In this document: positions 11,758-22,879 of the stretch, one piece after another
Layout: each line of letters starts with the position of its first letter
Position numbering within the stretch: position 1 is the first letter of the stretch
DNA from: Steinernema hermaphroditum
Taxonomy: Eukaryota; Nematoda; Chromadorea; Rhabditida; Steinernematidae
DNA: 64,000 nt
Direction: 5' to 3'
Assembly (NCBI GenBank): GCA_030435675.1
Contig: CM059624.1
Location: forward strand, 3,744,769-3,808,768
Notes under the pieces: generated by a model
Seen by the model: only the letters and a program-made list of their open reading frames with translations
Told to the model about the DNA's origin: nothing
The model's database searches: none
Translations under genes and position numbers: made by a program

Positions 11758-13006
11758 TCATTTGGAGCTTTCAACATTGATGCGCGATCGACAGCAGCGA
11801 CATCTCCGTAGTTCCCTGTTGGCTACAAGAGGAACAAATCTAAATAACAACGTAATATGCGCGAAAGTTACGTGTTCACTACCCGTTGAACACGAATCCG
11901 AGCAGTACTTGAAACAAGGCGAAATAGAAGCGGGTGTCGTGGGACTCAAATCTGTCAGACAGCACTTGAACGGCCACGACCCCAGCACAAATAATCAGAT
12001 TCACAATAAAAGTCTGCAAGAAGAAACGGACGTTCTTTGACCAGGAACTGCGGGAACGAAAAAGTGCGCTTGTGCGGGATTTGGCCACATGCTGGTAAAC
12101 AATTCTCGTCAGTGTTGTAATGTCCATCAGGAGTGAAGAAAATGCGCAAATAGCCCATATTATAACGACCACGTGGTTGGTGGCCTTCGATGATTCTTTG
12201 CGCTCGCAGCCAACTGGAAGAATATCGTAAATAACTCGCGAGAACATGAAGTAGGAGCACGGGGCTGAAACAAAATGCGTGGTTTGGATATACCCTTCTT
12301 CTTACTGTAGAATGGCAAAGAAGTGATAAGCGCCGAGAGAAAGAGAACCAGCACTTTGATGATGCGAATACGCCATCCGATTTCAAAAATTTCGTCATAT
12401 CTACCAGGAAAGTAAATACAGAAAAGTCGATTGAAGGATATGAGAAAATGAAGAAAATAGGCATTCGATAGCATAAATGTGTAAAACGATGTAAGTGTGG
12501 AGTTGGCCCAAATGGGAATATCGTAGTCCCTGAACTCACATAAGCATAAACTGGCTTTTTAACTTACAGGTAAACAAGCGTACTAAAGAATCCGACGGCA
12601 ATGAAAGAAGCCAGGATTTCCACGATCGATCTCATTCTCAACAATGTGCCATAGCTTTTCCCAAAAATGCGATTCTTCCTTATGAAGTGTAGCAGTAAAG
12701 CGTTTAATATTATAGCGCAGAGTGACAACTGAAATCAAAGGGCTAAAGGGCTGGCAATGCTTAGCATACTCCAAGTATAATCGCTGCAATAGTGACAGGC
12801 TTTGAAGGGACGACATCGTACACAGGATTCACTGACTGTGCCGGTTTCTTTTCAAAGACGCAGCCGTATTTTTCCTTAAGGTATTCTCGCCACAGGTTGG
12901 TTCCTGGCGTGCGGGTGAGGTTGCACATCTCATGCATCTTATACAGACTATACGGAATGAAACCGTTGGAGAAAGAAAGGCTGTAAGCAAGACTAACGAA
13001 GTTCAA
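11758..13006 (-). CDS. Srx-like 7TM chemoreceptor GPCR1
   Basis: Minus-strand multi-exon gene. The pieces in order are: an extracellular N-terminus and first membrane segment (TIAAIILG then LSLCAIILNALLLHFI); FGKSYG; a segment ending STLVYL; then DYDIPIWANSTLTSFYTFML, FLISFNRLFCIYFPGRYDEIF, SYFMFSRVIYDILPVGC, VVIIWAICAFSSLLMDI, NVRFFLQTFIVNLIICAG and a last exon ending INVESSK. Intron positions and phases match GPCR2 and GPCR3. The SxNRL(x)IYFP motif after the third membrane segment and the RFFLQ motif fit the nematode serpentine receptor class x family, expected in chemosensory neuron membranes. The true start is uncertain: the frame opens near 13006 without an ATG, so a short upstream exon is likely. 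It could also be assigned to a neighbouring class such as Srsx. Confidence 0.8.
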
Positions 13007-13433
13007 AAACAGTTCCGCCTAGGCTAGTTTTTTTCACTTAATGCTATTTTCGAAAGGTGCTAATTAGTGGATGTTTGCAGAATTCGTTTAGAATGTAACT
13101 CGTGGTTTTTTTTTATTTACGTCGTACCAATTAGGTTGCAAGTGTTTACGATGAGCTCTGTTCCCGATTCTAAGTTGATTCATTGATTCACGGCTCCACA
13201 TTCATGAGCTCTGTTCCGGTATGCCGTATGTTATGATATCACTTATCCACACAGACAGTATAAATTAAAAAGCGCTGATATGCCTGACATGCAATAACAA
13301 CACATGTTAACATCTATCACCGCAGAAGGGGAGAAAATCACATCAGAAGACAGTACAACCAGAAAAACCGCTCAGCCATATTTTCCCGAAAAAGTGGTCA
13401 TACCATTTTTTTCATTCTTATCACGATATGAGA
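13007..13433. other. Spacer between GPCR1 and GPCR2
   Basis: Short AT-rich intergenic region between two genes transcribed in the same direction. It should contain the missing first exon or trans-splice site of GPCR1. Confidence 0.35.
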
Positions 13434-14736
13434 TCACACTCTTGAAGTTCTGCTGGAATTAGTCGTGCTTAAGGTCGTCACAGGAGTTTGTTTAGACACA
13501 AAATTTCGTAGTTCCTTGTTCACAACCAGCGGTACAAGCCTGAACAGTCATACATACCGCTTGTTTCTGATCTCTTTCTCACCCATTACATACAAAGCCG
13601 AGAAGAACTTGAAAAAGAGCGAAGAAGAATCGTGTATCATTTGATTCAAACCGTTCCGAGGCCACTTGCACAGCTATCGCCCCAGCACAAATGATCAGAT
13701 TTACGATGAATGTTTGCAGAAAGAAGCGGACATTCCTAGTCCATGGGATGCTACCATGGTTGTGATGGACCGAAGCAGCCTTACGTGAATAAACCGCGAT
13801 TCTCAACAAGGTGATCACGTCGAGAACGAGTGACGAGAACGCGCAGACTGCCCATATAATGACCACAATATGGTTGCTGATTTTCGACGATTTGACGTCT
13901 TTGCAGCCGACAGGAACAATATCGTAGAGTTCTTTGGAGAAGACAAAATAGGAGCATCGATCTGGAATAGGTGTATTCCCCTTCTCAGTTTGGACTCACC
14001 AGTGAAAGAAAGAGAAGAGATGATGCTCGAGAAGATAAGTATCAGCGCTACTACAACAAAAACACACTTTTTTTCTTCGAAAATGTCTGCATAGCGCATC
14101 GGAAAGTAGATGGAGACGAGACGGTTTATCGATATGGCGTAGTGAAGGAGGTAAGCGTTCGATAGTAGGAACACATAGAAGGTCGTCAGTGCAGCGTTCA
14201 TCCAGATATCAACGGAATACCCACTAGATTCATGTCAAAATTAGTGATATCTCCATCGAGGTCACTTACAAAAAGACATGGGTTCCAAAGAACCCGAAGG
14301 TTATGAGTGCAGCCACTATTTCGACACTTGATCTCATCCTCATCATAATACCGTAACTTTTCCCGAATATCTTCGATTTGCTCACTCCGTACCACGCAAT
14401 AGCATTGAAGAATATAGCGCAGAGCGACAACTAAAAGCAGGGTGTATAAACCACACTACAAGAAAACATTACCAGAAATATCAAAACCGGAACGCCTATT
14501 TCTCTTTCTGTTTTGATTCCATCAAATTCTTGTGAATCGTCACAAATCTGCGGTTTGTACCTTATCAGCTGCGAGTTGAGACTAGATAGATTTTGTGCAA
14601 TGAGAGGTGAACCAGGACTAGGACATGGAATTTCGATGATTATCTCCTTTGCTTCCATGTCGCCTGAAACTAAGCCAGTGAGGACTAGAGTGAAGTTCGC
14701 AGAGAAAATTATTAGATAAAACATCAATTCAGCCAT
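13434..14736 (-). CDS. Srx-like 7TM chemoreceptor GPCR2, five exons
   Basis: Exons on the minus strand: 14473-14736, 14270-14430, 14000-14223, 13583-13961 and 13434-13539; phases agree and give 377 residues. It begins with a hydrophobic leader (MAELMFYLIIFSANFTLVL) and an extracellular stretch of about 60 residues, then seven hydrophobic segments. Family motifs include FGKSYG after segment 1, WMNAALTTFYVFLLSNAY, AISINRLVSIYFPMRYADIF, SYFVFSKELYDIVPVGC, VVIIWAVCAFSSL and NVRFFLQTFIVNLIICAG. These are close to GPCR1 and GPCR3. The gene appears intact. Srx class is my best reading from the NR-x-IYFP and RFFLQ motifs; the ligand is unknown. Confidence 0.88.
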
Positions 14737-14744
14737 TTTACGAG

Positions 14745-15253
14745 TTGCGAGTTTTACGAGTTTATTTCGTGAATCAAAGGCTTAAGCCTTGCACGACACC
14801 GAATAATAGACAAACAGAGGATGTCTCGTTGTAGCCGGCTTCATCCCTGGCGTGGCGCTTATGGCGAACCGGTCGGAGACGACGCGCATCACGGGGCATG
14901 TGGGAGACGGCAAAACTTCGGAAATGGCAGTAGAACTTCTTCTTCTCGGGGCGTTTGCGGCACAGAGGAGGCTTTTGAGCTCGCATCTTCTTCGGAGAGA
15001 TGAGTTCGTGGTCCGGGAATTACGTCTTCGGTGGTCCTCAGAGCGTCGGAGACCTTCAGGGTGACATCTCACGCAGCCGGATTCCTGGCGTCGGACATCT
15101 TGTTTGTCAACGGTGGTGGGACTACGGTTTCCGGGTGTCCCAATTCCCTCTGGAAGCTGGAAAACTCACAACTGCCACAGGGTTTACCATCAGACCAACC
15201 GGACACTCGGAGAGCGACCGGAGGCACCGACCGCTCGCCACCGCGACAAGAGT
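14745..15253 (-). repeat. R1 interspersed repeat, copy c
   Basis: Near-full R1 in the minus orientation, beginning immediately upstream of GPCR2. Its 3' end reads (on the minus strand) CACGAAATAAACTCGTAAA followed by further CTCGTAAA-like units, whereas copy b carries GTCGTAAA units. The differing tail units after the same AATAAA are evidence for retroposition with an unstable tail. Confidence 0.78.
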
Positions 15254-16034
15254 GAGACAATTCAGCCAACGTGAGAATAAGATTACCGAAAGCATAGGAA
15301 AGCTGTAGTCTGCCCAAGCGGATCTTAAAAAGTGTGAGACAGACATGGCAGATTCAATTTATAGGACACTAAACTTTAAGCAAGTTCAATAGAACACATT
15401 GCCCATTACAACGAATACTTTAAATGCCTCCCTGGGTAGGCGCCAGGACACAGTTTCCGTTAAATCAAATAAGTTCTGTACCACACAAACATTTTTGAAT
15501 TAGTGGTAGCATTTGCATACGAGACAGAAAATGCATGTGGGGGATACGGTTCCTAATATGCGTGCTGTCGATACCGACAGAAGAATAAACATATGGAGCG
15601 CCGAATTCATCTCATTTCATTCTGAGCTTAACAGGAGCAAAGAACCTAAGCGGAGCAACGGCTTCATGATCAGTTGTAAAACAAAATCTCCGAGACGTTT
15701 GCAATCAAACCGACTACAGAAAACTAAAACTGAATATAGTCACGTATAGGAGAAAAATACGTGCTTCTTCCACATTCGAATGAGGAAACAATTTGTTAAT
15801 AACTTACTGGAATTGGCTCACATTCAGGCTTTCGGGAAAATAACATTTAAATGTAAAGAGAGTGCAACGGCCTGCAATTATCCATGGCCTTGCACTTATC
15901 TAAAGTTTGCACGTCCTAGGAGCCCTTTAATTCTATTTAAAACTATCCACTTAAATGTCTGTGATCATCTTGGACACAGAACGTATTGTAGATGCATCCA
16001 GTAACCGTCCCTGCAAAACTTCTAAATCATAGAA
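15254..16034. other. Intergenic upstream of GPCR3
   Basis: No coding exon recognised. A signal-peptide exon for GPCR3, if present, would be here; the reading starting at 16035 has no leader of the GPCR2 kind. Confidence 0.35.
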
Positions 16035-17593
16035 ATGGACTTATCCCCACCTATGGGTTTCGCTGGCTTGAAGACTCAGATGTTCGCAGTGTGCAACAAA
16101 TCTACTACGTCTGTGCTGCCTATAAAGGTGGAAACGACGAAACCCACTACCGTACCAGCTTTGATATTCTCGGTAGTATTATTTTAAGCACGAAGAGATA
16201 AAAATTTGTTGTTTAGTTATCTTTATGTGCAGTATTTCTAAACTGCATGCTAATTCTTGGCATCTGTAAGACCATTGTATTTGGAAGAAGCTTTGGTGTC
16301 CTCATGAAGACGCGGTCCATGGCGGAACTTTTAGCTTCTGCCATTGCTCTGGGCTTCTACAGTACATACATTTATTTGTAAGCTAATAAATTCCACCGAA
16401 ATATCACTTGACTTCGTTCAGCGATTACTCGATTTCCGTCTGGGTGAATGCCGCGCTAACGGCATGCTATGTTTACCTTCTTTCGATCGCCTATTCACTC
16501 CACTATTCGATATCGGTCAACCGCCTGTTCAGCATCTACTTTCCCGTGCGCTATAAAGAACTGTTTGAAATTAAGAAGAACATGCGAATTGGCGTCTTTC
16601 TTGTCTTCATTTTTGCAGGTTTTGTTACTTCCCTCTCATTCGCAGGTATGACATAAAATCATAGATTCCGACTGTGTGAAATTTCATAAACTCACACTGG
16701 TTGGCTCACCCACCCCGCTCGGCTCAGTGTTTAGCAATCTGGCTCCGAAACTGAGCATGCCAACAGCTGGCCACAACATATAGGAAAACACGTGCGGGCA
16801 TTTACTGGGAGCGGTGGGAAGAGGCCGCAGACGACGAGAGCAAATCGAATGTCCTTTGCGCTGTCACCCCATGTCCTTTGTCTCTCGTCGCCTGCGTTCT
16901 CTTCTCACCGTTCCCCGCAGATAGTCGCAATTATATATTCCCCGATATATATTGCCGGTCCTGGGCTTGGACTTGCTCAGAGCCAATTGACACGAGCCGA
17001 AGCCGACTCGGAGTGAGCAATAGTGAGCCGATCCGGGTGGGCGAGCCAGCTCGGCTCGGTGTAACACACATGTTATAATTCCCAGTTTACAGATCGATGT
17101 GCGTACTTCGTCTTCTCAGAATACATATATGATATTATTCCTGTTGGCTGTACAGATACAGTATCGTCCAAGGTCACAAATCACATCGTTGTTATTATTT
17201 GGTCGATTTGCTGCTTCTCTTCCCTGATTCTGGACCTTTTCACTCTACTAGGGCTAGCGTTTTATTCGAAACTGAATGCACAACTTTTCCATGAACGTAA
17301 CGCTTCTTGGCCCAGAAACGCAAGGTTCTTCTTCCAGACGTTCGTCGTAAACGTTATCGTTGGTGCTGGGGCAGCAGCCGTTCAGCTCGTTTCGGAAAGA
17401 TTCGACTCGCATGAGACTCGCTTTTACTTTGCCCTCTTTCAAGTGCTTCTTGGATTTGTTTGTAATGGGTACTGTACCTGATCGAATTCATATATGACGC
17501 CAAATGTTTAGTTTCATACCGTTGGCAGTGAACAAGGAACTGCGGAACTTTTTGCTCTACAAATCCCGCATCACATTTGGCAGCACTAAATGA
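16035..17593 (+). CDS. Srx-like 7TM chemoreceptor GPCR3, five exons
   Basis: Exons: 16035-16172, 16217-16377, 16422-16645, 17093-17468 and 17512-17593; phases agree and give 326 residues. The start ATG is the first in frame, preceding MDLSPPMGFAGLKTQ. The exon pattern and motifs match GPCR1/GPCR2: LSLCAVFLNCMLIL, FGRSFG, WVNAALTACYVYLLSIAY, SISVNRLFSIYFPVRYKELF, IDRCAYFVF-type loop, NARFFFQTFVVNVIVGAG and a short C-terminal tail. It is on the strand opposite to GPCR1 and GPCR2. Intron 3 is 447 nt instead of about 40 nt and contains a GC-rich inverted repeat. The gene looks intact, though an N-terminal leader exon may be missing. Confidence 0.85.
16690..17060. repeat. Inverted-repeat insertion in GPCR3 intron 3
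   Basis: The left end holds CACCCACCCCGCTCGGCTCAGTG; the right end holds GGTGGGCGAGCCAGCTCGGCTCGGTG, with further CGGCTC/GAGCCG words between. The paralogous introns in GPCR1 and GPCR2 are about 40 nt, so a mobile or repeat insertion of about 400 bp explains the long intron. The family is not identified. Confidence 0.45.
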
Positions 17594-18058
17594 CGAAAAC
17601 AGACTGCGGATTCGACGCTCTAGCAGCCTTAAGCTATCGCTTTCGATACGTGCAGTCTTGGCTCTTAACCATAACGTCTCTCCAAGTAAATTATAAAAAT
17701 TTATTGTTCGAGGATGATTAGCATATCCGCATACAGAAAAACATAGAACCGATTGGTTGTTCTCGATATGCCAACTGACCCGTCTCTCATTTGAACCCAA
17801 ACAAACAACATCTATGGTTAAAGCAACATCTATAATGGATGCGACACCGACTGATTACAAAAGAAACACATTCGCAATGAACCAAGGTCACACTCCTTTC
17901 CGCGACGACGACGTCGAAGGCGAGCGGTGAGAGAGACGGTGTGGGGATGAGAGAATCTATGGTAAAACTCTCGCCAGACATGAACGCGCCAAATTCTTCC
18001 AAGCTGAGTACGAACGCATGACTGGAAAGATTCATCATCCACTTATGTCCAAAATCAC
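17594..18058. other. Intergenic, nothing recognised
   Basis: Short frames on both strands lack splice support or paralogues. No call. Confidence 0.35.
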
Positions 18059-18761
18059 CATGGCGGCCGATATGGACCAAGTGTTCAAGAAAGGAAAGGA
18101 CTTCCTGGATACCTTTTGGAAACGATGGTAGGCATCTTCGGCCGCGACTTTCGCAGTGAGGTCCGTCCAGGACGCACCATCAATGCTTTCCAGGAAGAGG
18201 AAAACGAACGCTTCAAAATTTACGCTCGTTCCGTCGGTAGGGGCTGCCAGTTTGAATTACAACCATTGAAGCTGAACGATACCGCAAATCGATGAGGACT
18301 GGCCATCGTCAAATAGCCCGCTTCTTGGACAGAGATGTTTGCAAAATTGCTCTTGAAGCCTCCTCCATGGACTCACTGTGCGTTGTATCCGGAATACATG
18401 GCCGAACTGCGATTGAGCTGTCGCGGAAATCGTGGATTTTACAATATGATCTTCGAAATCGTCTACGGGTACGGGACGATTGATTATTTCATTCTAAGCA
18501 ATTCTTTTCAGGCGTGGTTTTATGTCATTTCATGACGATTCACCCGGAAAAGTCCAGTTTTATGAATGTGATAGCCAATCCCAGAAGAAGTGGAGGTCTT
18601 ACATGAATATGGACCATCTGGAAGTCATCACACGGATTCAGAACGCGAACCCAGATTTGTCTGCAGCTAGTACCATCATTCTAACGCCGTACTTGTATCA
18701 ACGGATGTTCCTCGACAGTTATTGCGAACTTCCTGTTTACACTATCGATGCTTTTTTATGA
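18059..18761 (+). pseudogene. Possible decayed hypothetical gene
   Basis: An ATG at 18059 opens MAADMDQVFKKGKDFLDTFWK and meets a stop after 23 codons unless a 29-nt intron is assumed. Further coding-like blocks follow: RPGRTINAFQEEENERFKIYAR, then IARFLDRDVCKIALEASSMD, and a last block from about 18511 (SFHDDSPGKVQFYEC, KKWRSYMNMDHLEVITRIQ, ending PVYTIDAFL). The blocks lie in different frames and the joins are not clear. Composition of the last block (charged, aromatic, good codons) looks like real protein. I do not recognise the family; it may be a pseudogene or a gene with very short introns. Confidence 0.3.
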
Positions 18762-18844
18762 CCTTAAAATGACGCATAATCACCCCCATACTACTTATAT
18801 GGTTTTCTGTCATTGTACCATTGGATCATAAATCATTTGTGTAC

Positions 18845-19290
18845 TAGCGATCGGTTTTGTGCCCCCAGCGATCGGTCGGGTCGTCCACTCGCTCTCTCTC
18901 TCTGAGGCTGTCTGAGCCGAATGAGTTGAGTAAGAGGTCGTTCTCGATTGTCATTGCGGACGCAATGATCGCCCCGGCTCCCAGAAGGCCTGGAACACCA
19001 GGAAGCCGTAGTTCCACCGTCTCGCCAAGAAGCCGTCACAACCGCCCGACTCCACCCGCGCCGCCTGAGAAGCCGAAAAAGCGCTGCAACTGCGAAATCT
19101 ACGCCGCCAGCTGAACCGAAGATGGCCCTCCGCTCCGCGCCACTTCCGGGATCAACTCTTCACGACTTCGACGCCCGCGCATACTGATGGGAACGCTGCA
19201 TTCTATTCGGATTCGTCTGCTCCTCCGAAGTTACGAGTTTACGAGTTTATTTCTCGTATCTAAGGCTTACGCCTTGCGAGACGTCATATA
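18845..19290 (+). repeat. R4 GC-rich repeat, plus copy of an inverted pair
   Basis: Begins GCGATCGGTCGGGTCGTCC, followed by a CT-rich tract, GAGGTCGTTCTCGATTGTC, ATCGCCCCGGCTCCCAGAAG and CGCCCGACTCCACCCGCG. It ends TTACGAGTTTATTTC with TAAGGCTTACGCCTTGCG, the same terminal blocks as R1, so R1 and R4 are probably related. Confidence 0.65.
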
Positions 19291-19305
19291 TATGCACAAA
19301 AACCA

Positions 19306-19866
19306 CATTGTCACTCCGTAGTCGTCGGTCTTCTGGCTTCGGCGCAGGGCACATCATCAGAGTAGAAGGCGACGATCCCATCAGTGTGCGCAGGCATCAG
19401 AGAGGCGAAGAGTTGACCCCGGAGACGGTGGAACACAGCAAGCCCATCTTCAGCTCGGGTGGCAGCGCGGACGTCGGAGTTGAGAAGCTTCTTCGGCGGC
19501 TTCCGCGGGCAGCACGGGCGAAGAACGGCATCTGGGCGAAACGCGTCGGTGGAGCACAACGGGCAAACCGGGAACCATCAAGGCAACTGGCGGCACAGAC
19601 TTCGGAGTTGTAACGCTTCTTCGGCTTCTCTGGCGGCGCGGGTGGAGTCGGGCGGCAGTGACGGGCTTCTTGGCAAGACGTTGGAACTACGGCTCCCTGG
19701 TGTTCCAGGCCTTCTGGGAGCCGGGGCGATCACTATGCAACCAACAATGACGGCCGAGAACGACCGCTCACTCAACTCTGTCGGCCCCAGGCAGCCTCAG
19801 AGAGAGAGCGAGTGGACGACCCGTAGCGAGCTGACCCGTAGCGAGACGACCCGTAGCGAGCTGTAG
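19306..19866 (-). repeat. R4 GC-rich repeat, minus copy of the inverted pair
   Basis: Inverted relative to the preceding copy, giving a tail-to-tail pair separated by about 15 bp. Near its outer end, GACCCGTAGCGAG occurs three times in tandem (about 19815-19865). It contains long open frames on both strands, but these are GC-rich repeat frames without splice or paralogue support. Confidence 0.65.
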
Positions 19867-20929
19867 CGAGCTTTCCTACAGGTGCTCTACAACTGACTCC
19901 ACAAACATATATGGAATCGTGTCCATGATGTAGACTACGAAACATTACTCAAAACACACCTGTATATCGTAGTGCTGCGATGTATCACATAAAAGTGAAG
20001 ATAGGAAAGTGCAATGCAGTGCGGCCATTCTCCCCAGACGCCCTTAGAGCTGAGGTTGGGGAGCTAAACACACTAAATCAAATTATGCATTTAAAATGGT
20101 GTTGAAATGGACGCTGTTCGAGAGTAGTGGATAAGTTGCTTGGATGGAATGTTCCACCAGTCGAAGTGCGACAGTTTTATGTGTTGCACTCGAAGGACCG
20201 AGCATGAGCCGGCTTCGTTTATTTCATTTCTTACTCATTTTTTAAGTTCACTTTTTTATGCGAATGTGGATCGAACACTAATGCGTATTCACATCCAGCA
20301 TTTGCTTTTTTTGTCGATGGAGAGAGGCGACGGATAACAACTGTCGGCGTTTGTGTTTTTTGCATTCTGACTTGAAAGACATAACATCGCTACAAGAAGA
20401 ATGTTAACGCAAGACTGTATGCCCTCGCCTATCGCGGCTGCGTACCGGGAGTAGACTGGAACGTGACAATTCCGCCTCGTTTTTTTTTCCGCCCCGACAA
20501 TTCGACAAATCTGGTTTTTGGGGCGGAAAAGACGGGTCGGAAAAAAATGGGGCGGAATTGTTGTGGCGGTGGACAGGAAGTCTCGAGTGTCGCGAGTTAG
20601 CGACTCAAGATCTTTGCTCATCGACGTTCTCCTATCAAGAGTCAGCCTTCTTCCTGTTTCGCAGCCCCGACAGTTTCCATTTGCTTTCTTTGTTACCAAT
20701 AATGAGGACGAGAACTCCTACCGTTTTCTATCTCTCAAGAAAGACGAAGAATATTTTGCAGTTCAATTGTCTCCGGTAAGTACAATAAGGTAAGTAGGTG
20801 GTAAGTAGGCGGAAACCGATGCAGAAAAGTGTACAGGAACAGTTGGTTCATTCTTGACCTCATTTACTCGATGACCGTTACAGCATTAATATTGTTATTT
20901 ATCTCAACCACCTCTTAGTACGACGAGCG
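19867..20929. other. Intergenic with one exon-like block
   Basis: Mostly unrecognised. On the plus strand around 20700-20777 the frame reads NNEDENSYRFLSLKKDEEYFAVQLSP and ends at a good GTAAGT donor. It could be a lone exon, but I could not connect it to others. Confidence 0.3.
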
Positions 20930-21904
20930 TTACTCACGTAAAAATACAGAGTTATGCAAGTTGATAGTTTCATATCTACAATTGTTGTAATATTCCAGAA
21001 AAGAGCCGTCTTCCTTGGTCCACGTGATAAGACGTACCATCCCGTATCCATCGTCCCACTCATCTGGTGTGACTTCGTTTCTTCTCGTTACATTCTGTGG
21101 AAACGGGATGGAGAGGACGTGTTCATCAGTGAAGTCCGGGATACCCCAGAGACTCAATACTCTACCGTTTCTCGTGTTCAGCCATAAATCGAAAGCCGCC
21201 TTAAACATTCTCATGGTGACCTTGAGATTTCTTCCGTCGTCCATTAAATGCACCACTTTGTCCCTATTCGATCTTTGCAACTCCACAAGGATGTCCTCGA
21301 CCCTTTTGTTGTTTGGCCAGGTCCCAAGCAGCTGGACTCGACGAAACGAGTAATTGTTCTCGATGAATTCAGCTAGGAACTCCGGTCCGGCATAGGGCAG
21401 TCCGAGCGATGGAAATCCGTAGTGCTGTTTTTGAAACATCTTGTAGCATTGCATGGCGGTTTCTGCAGAAAGTTCCCTCAGAAAGTTGAGATGACTCCAT
21501 GAGCGCGTTAGGCGGTTGAGTTCAGGAACCAGCTTCTTCGCGATGTCTTCTTTCGAGCAGGGCGTCTTCTGTTCACGAAAGCCACCGAATTCGCCACCAA
21601 ACCATGCCATATGACAAATGACGTATCGCCGGTCCATTTTAGCGACCTTTTCAAGGGACACTGGGGAATTGAGTCTATGTTCACCGCCTTCTACTGACCA
21701 AGTCTGGAAATCATCGCCCGATCCGGAAAAAGCGTAACCCCATCCGTCTTCATCTTCTGAAATTTTGATGCAAAAGGTCTGCCGACATTTGAGGTGTTTC
21801 TCCATGGCGCTTCTCCATGGTTCCGGGAATGTCTCGAATTCCTGTTCCAAGAGTCGGAGTTGCTCCAACACGTCGTCACAGAACGCGTATGGAACGGTGC
21901 CCAT
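20930..21904 (-). CDS. Uncharacterised nematode protein starting MGTVPYAFCDDV
   Basis: Single open frame of 324 codons from the ATG at 21904. A TTTGCTTTCAG acceptor lies about 12 nt upstream, fitting trans-splicing; this argues for 21904 and not an earlier in-frame codon. The protein begins MGTVPYAFCDDVLEQLRLLE and has no signal peptide or membrane segment. It contains aromatic/charged blocks such as HMAWFGGEFGGF, GFPSLGLPYAGPEFLAEFIENN and WLNTRNGRVLSLWGIPDF. Nematode genomes carry large families opening with a similar VPYxFC(D/E)xV motif, some F-box-like, but I cannot assign this one. The stop overlaps a possible donor (CGTGAGTAA), so a further 3' exon is possible. Confidence 0.75.
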   Translation of the reverse strand: MGTVPYAFCDDVLEQLRLLEQEFETFPEPWRSAMEKHLKCRQTFCIKISEDEDGWGYAFSGSGDDFQTWSVEGGEHRLNSPVSLEKVAKMDRRYVICHMAWFGGEFGGFREQKTPCSKEDIAKKLVPELNRLTRSWSHLNFLRELSAETAMQCYKMFQKQHYGFPSLGLPYAGPEFLAEFIENNYSFRRVQLLGTWPNNKRVEDILVELQRSNRDKVVHLMDDGRNLKVTMRMFKAAFDLWLNTRNGRVLSLWGIPDFTDEHVLSIPFPQNVTRRNEVTPDEWDDGYGMVRLITWTKEDGSFLEYYNNCRYETINLHNSVFLRE

Positions 21905-21959
21905 AGCGGAGAGCTCTGAAAGCAAACGATTCTATCTCGAAATGTAGAAGGAGCGACTA

Positions 21960-22259
21960 AATTGTGGAACGAAGCGCGAATACGCTGACGTTAGTCGTGT
22001 CGATCAATCGATCCCCTATGACTCATCGACATTCTTACGTTTCCACCACATACCAGCGTATTTTAGAATGAATGAATATATAGGGTGGCACTCACGCAGT
22101 TTCTATTGAATTTTGCACTCAGGAACTATCCGAGCGGCACTCGGGTTGATGCTAGAATAGGCTTTATAATCGGTAATTGAATAAAGTTCCGACAAAGTTC
22201 CGACAAATGAAGAGAATTTTGCGCAGAGGCGTGTATCTTATCTTTGCCATAAAACCCCA
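21960..22259. other. Upstream region of the VPYAFCDDV gene
   Basis: No exon seen. It contains a near-duplicate ACAAAGTTCCG word pair around 22185-22205. Confidence 0.3.
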
Positions 22260-22510
22260 GCGCACCCTTGATAAACCTGTTTCAATCGATTCTTTTTTCA
22301 TCATTCAGACGATCAAATTTTCAAACAATGATGAGAGGTGATATTGCACCCTAATCATGAGTTCGTTCTCCGTCTCTTCTTGTTAAAGTGACATTTTCGC
22401 GCCAAGAAATACCGTTTTTGAGCACTTGTGGATTTCAGGGACTCTTCCAGGTATCATCTATTTTACCTGACGGAAGATGTGATTAGTGTAATTCACCAGT
22501 CGATCAATCG
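22260..22510 (+). promoter_or_regulatory. Orphan copy of the family X upstream block
   Basis: Shares ordered words with the sequence upstream of family X loci at 46620-47040 and 54840-55040: AAACCTGTTTCAATCGAT, GACGATCAAATTT, GTGACATTTTCGCGCCAAGAAATACCGT, AGGGACTCTTCCAG and ATCATCTATT. Here no family X coding exon follows. It is best explained as a relic of a duplicated family X locus or a captured promoter fragment. Confidence 0.5.
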
Positions 22511-22599
22511 AGCACAGTCGGCAGAGTGGATCCTGGATGGAAAGTAAACCATTGCAAAAATCTTCACTCAAAAATCGCCATTTTTAACCTTAAGTTCGT

Positions 22600-22750
22600 T
22601 GACTTTATGGGAACCCGAAGGGCGAGCTCTGTTGTTTTCGTGGCTTCAGCCAACCCCGGCTCGGCTTAGGCTCCGGCTTACTATGCCTGTTGATTTAATG
22701 CTAGCCGGAAGGGCGAGCCCTGTAGTCTTAACAACCGCGTGACGATTTTG
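22600..22750 (-). repeat. R3 repeat core
   Basis: On the minus strand this shows GGGCTCGCCCTTCCGGCTAGC, ATTAAATCAACAGGCATAG and AAGCCGGAGCCTAAGCC, the same order as the R3 cores at 11040 and 55741. Confidence 0.55.
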
Positions 22751-22879
22751 TCAAAAAATGACGATTTTTGCAATGACGTCTATGTCAGGTAGCCCAATTG
22801 TCATATTCCCGTCAGCCCTTGGGGACAACGGCGACTTGCGTTCCCAGCGGCGGAGCTCGAGCGGTTTAAAAAATGTAAA

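Noticed and set aside
19308..19866. Long open frames on both strands in the R4 repeats
   Set aside because: GC-rich repeat sequence is open in several frames; frames are not kept between copies and there are no splice sites or leader.
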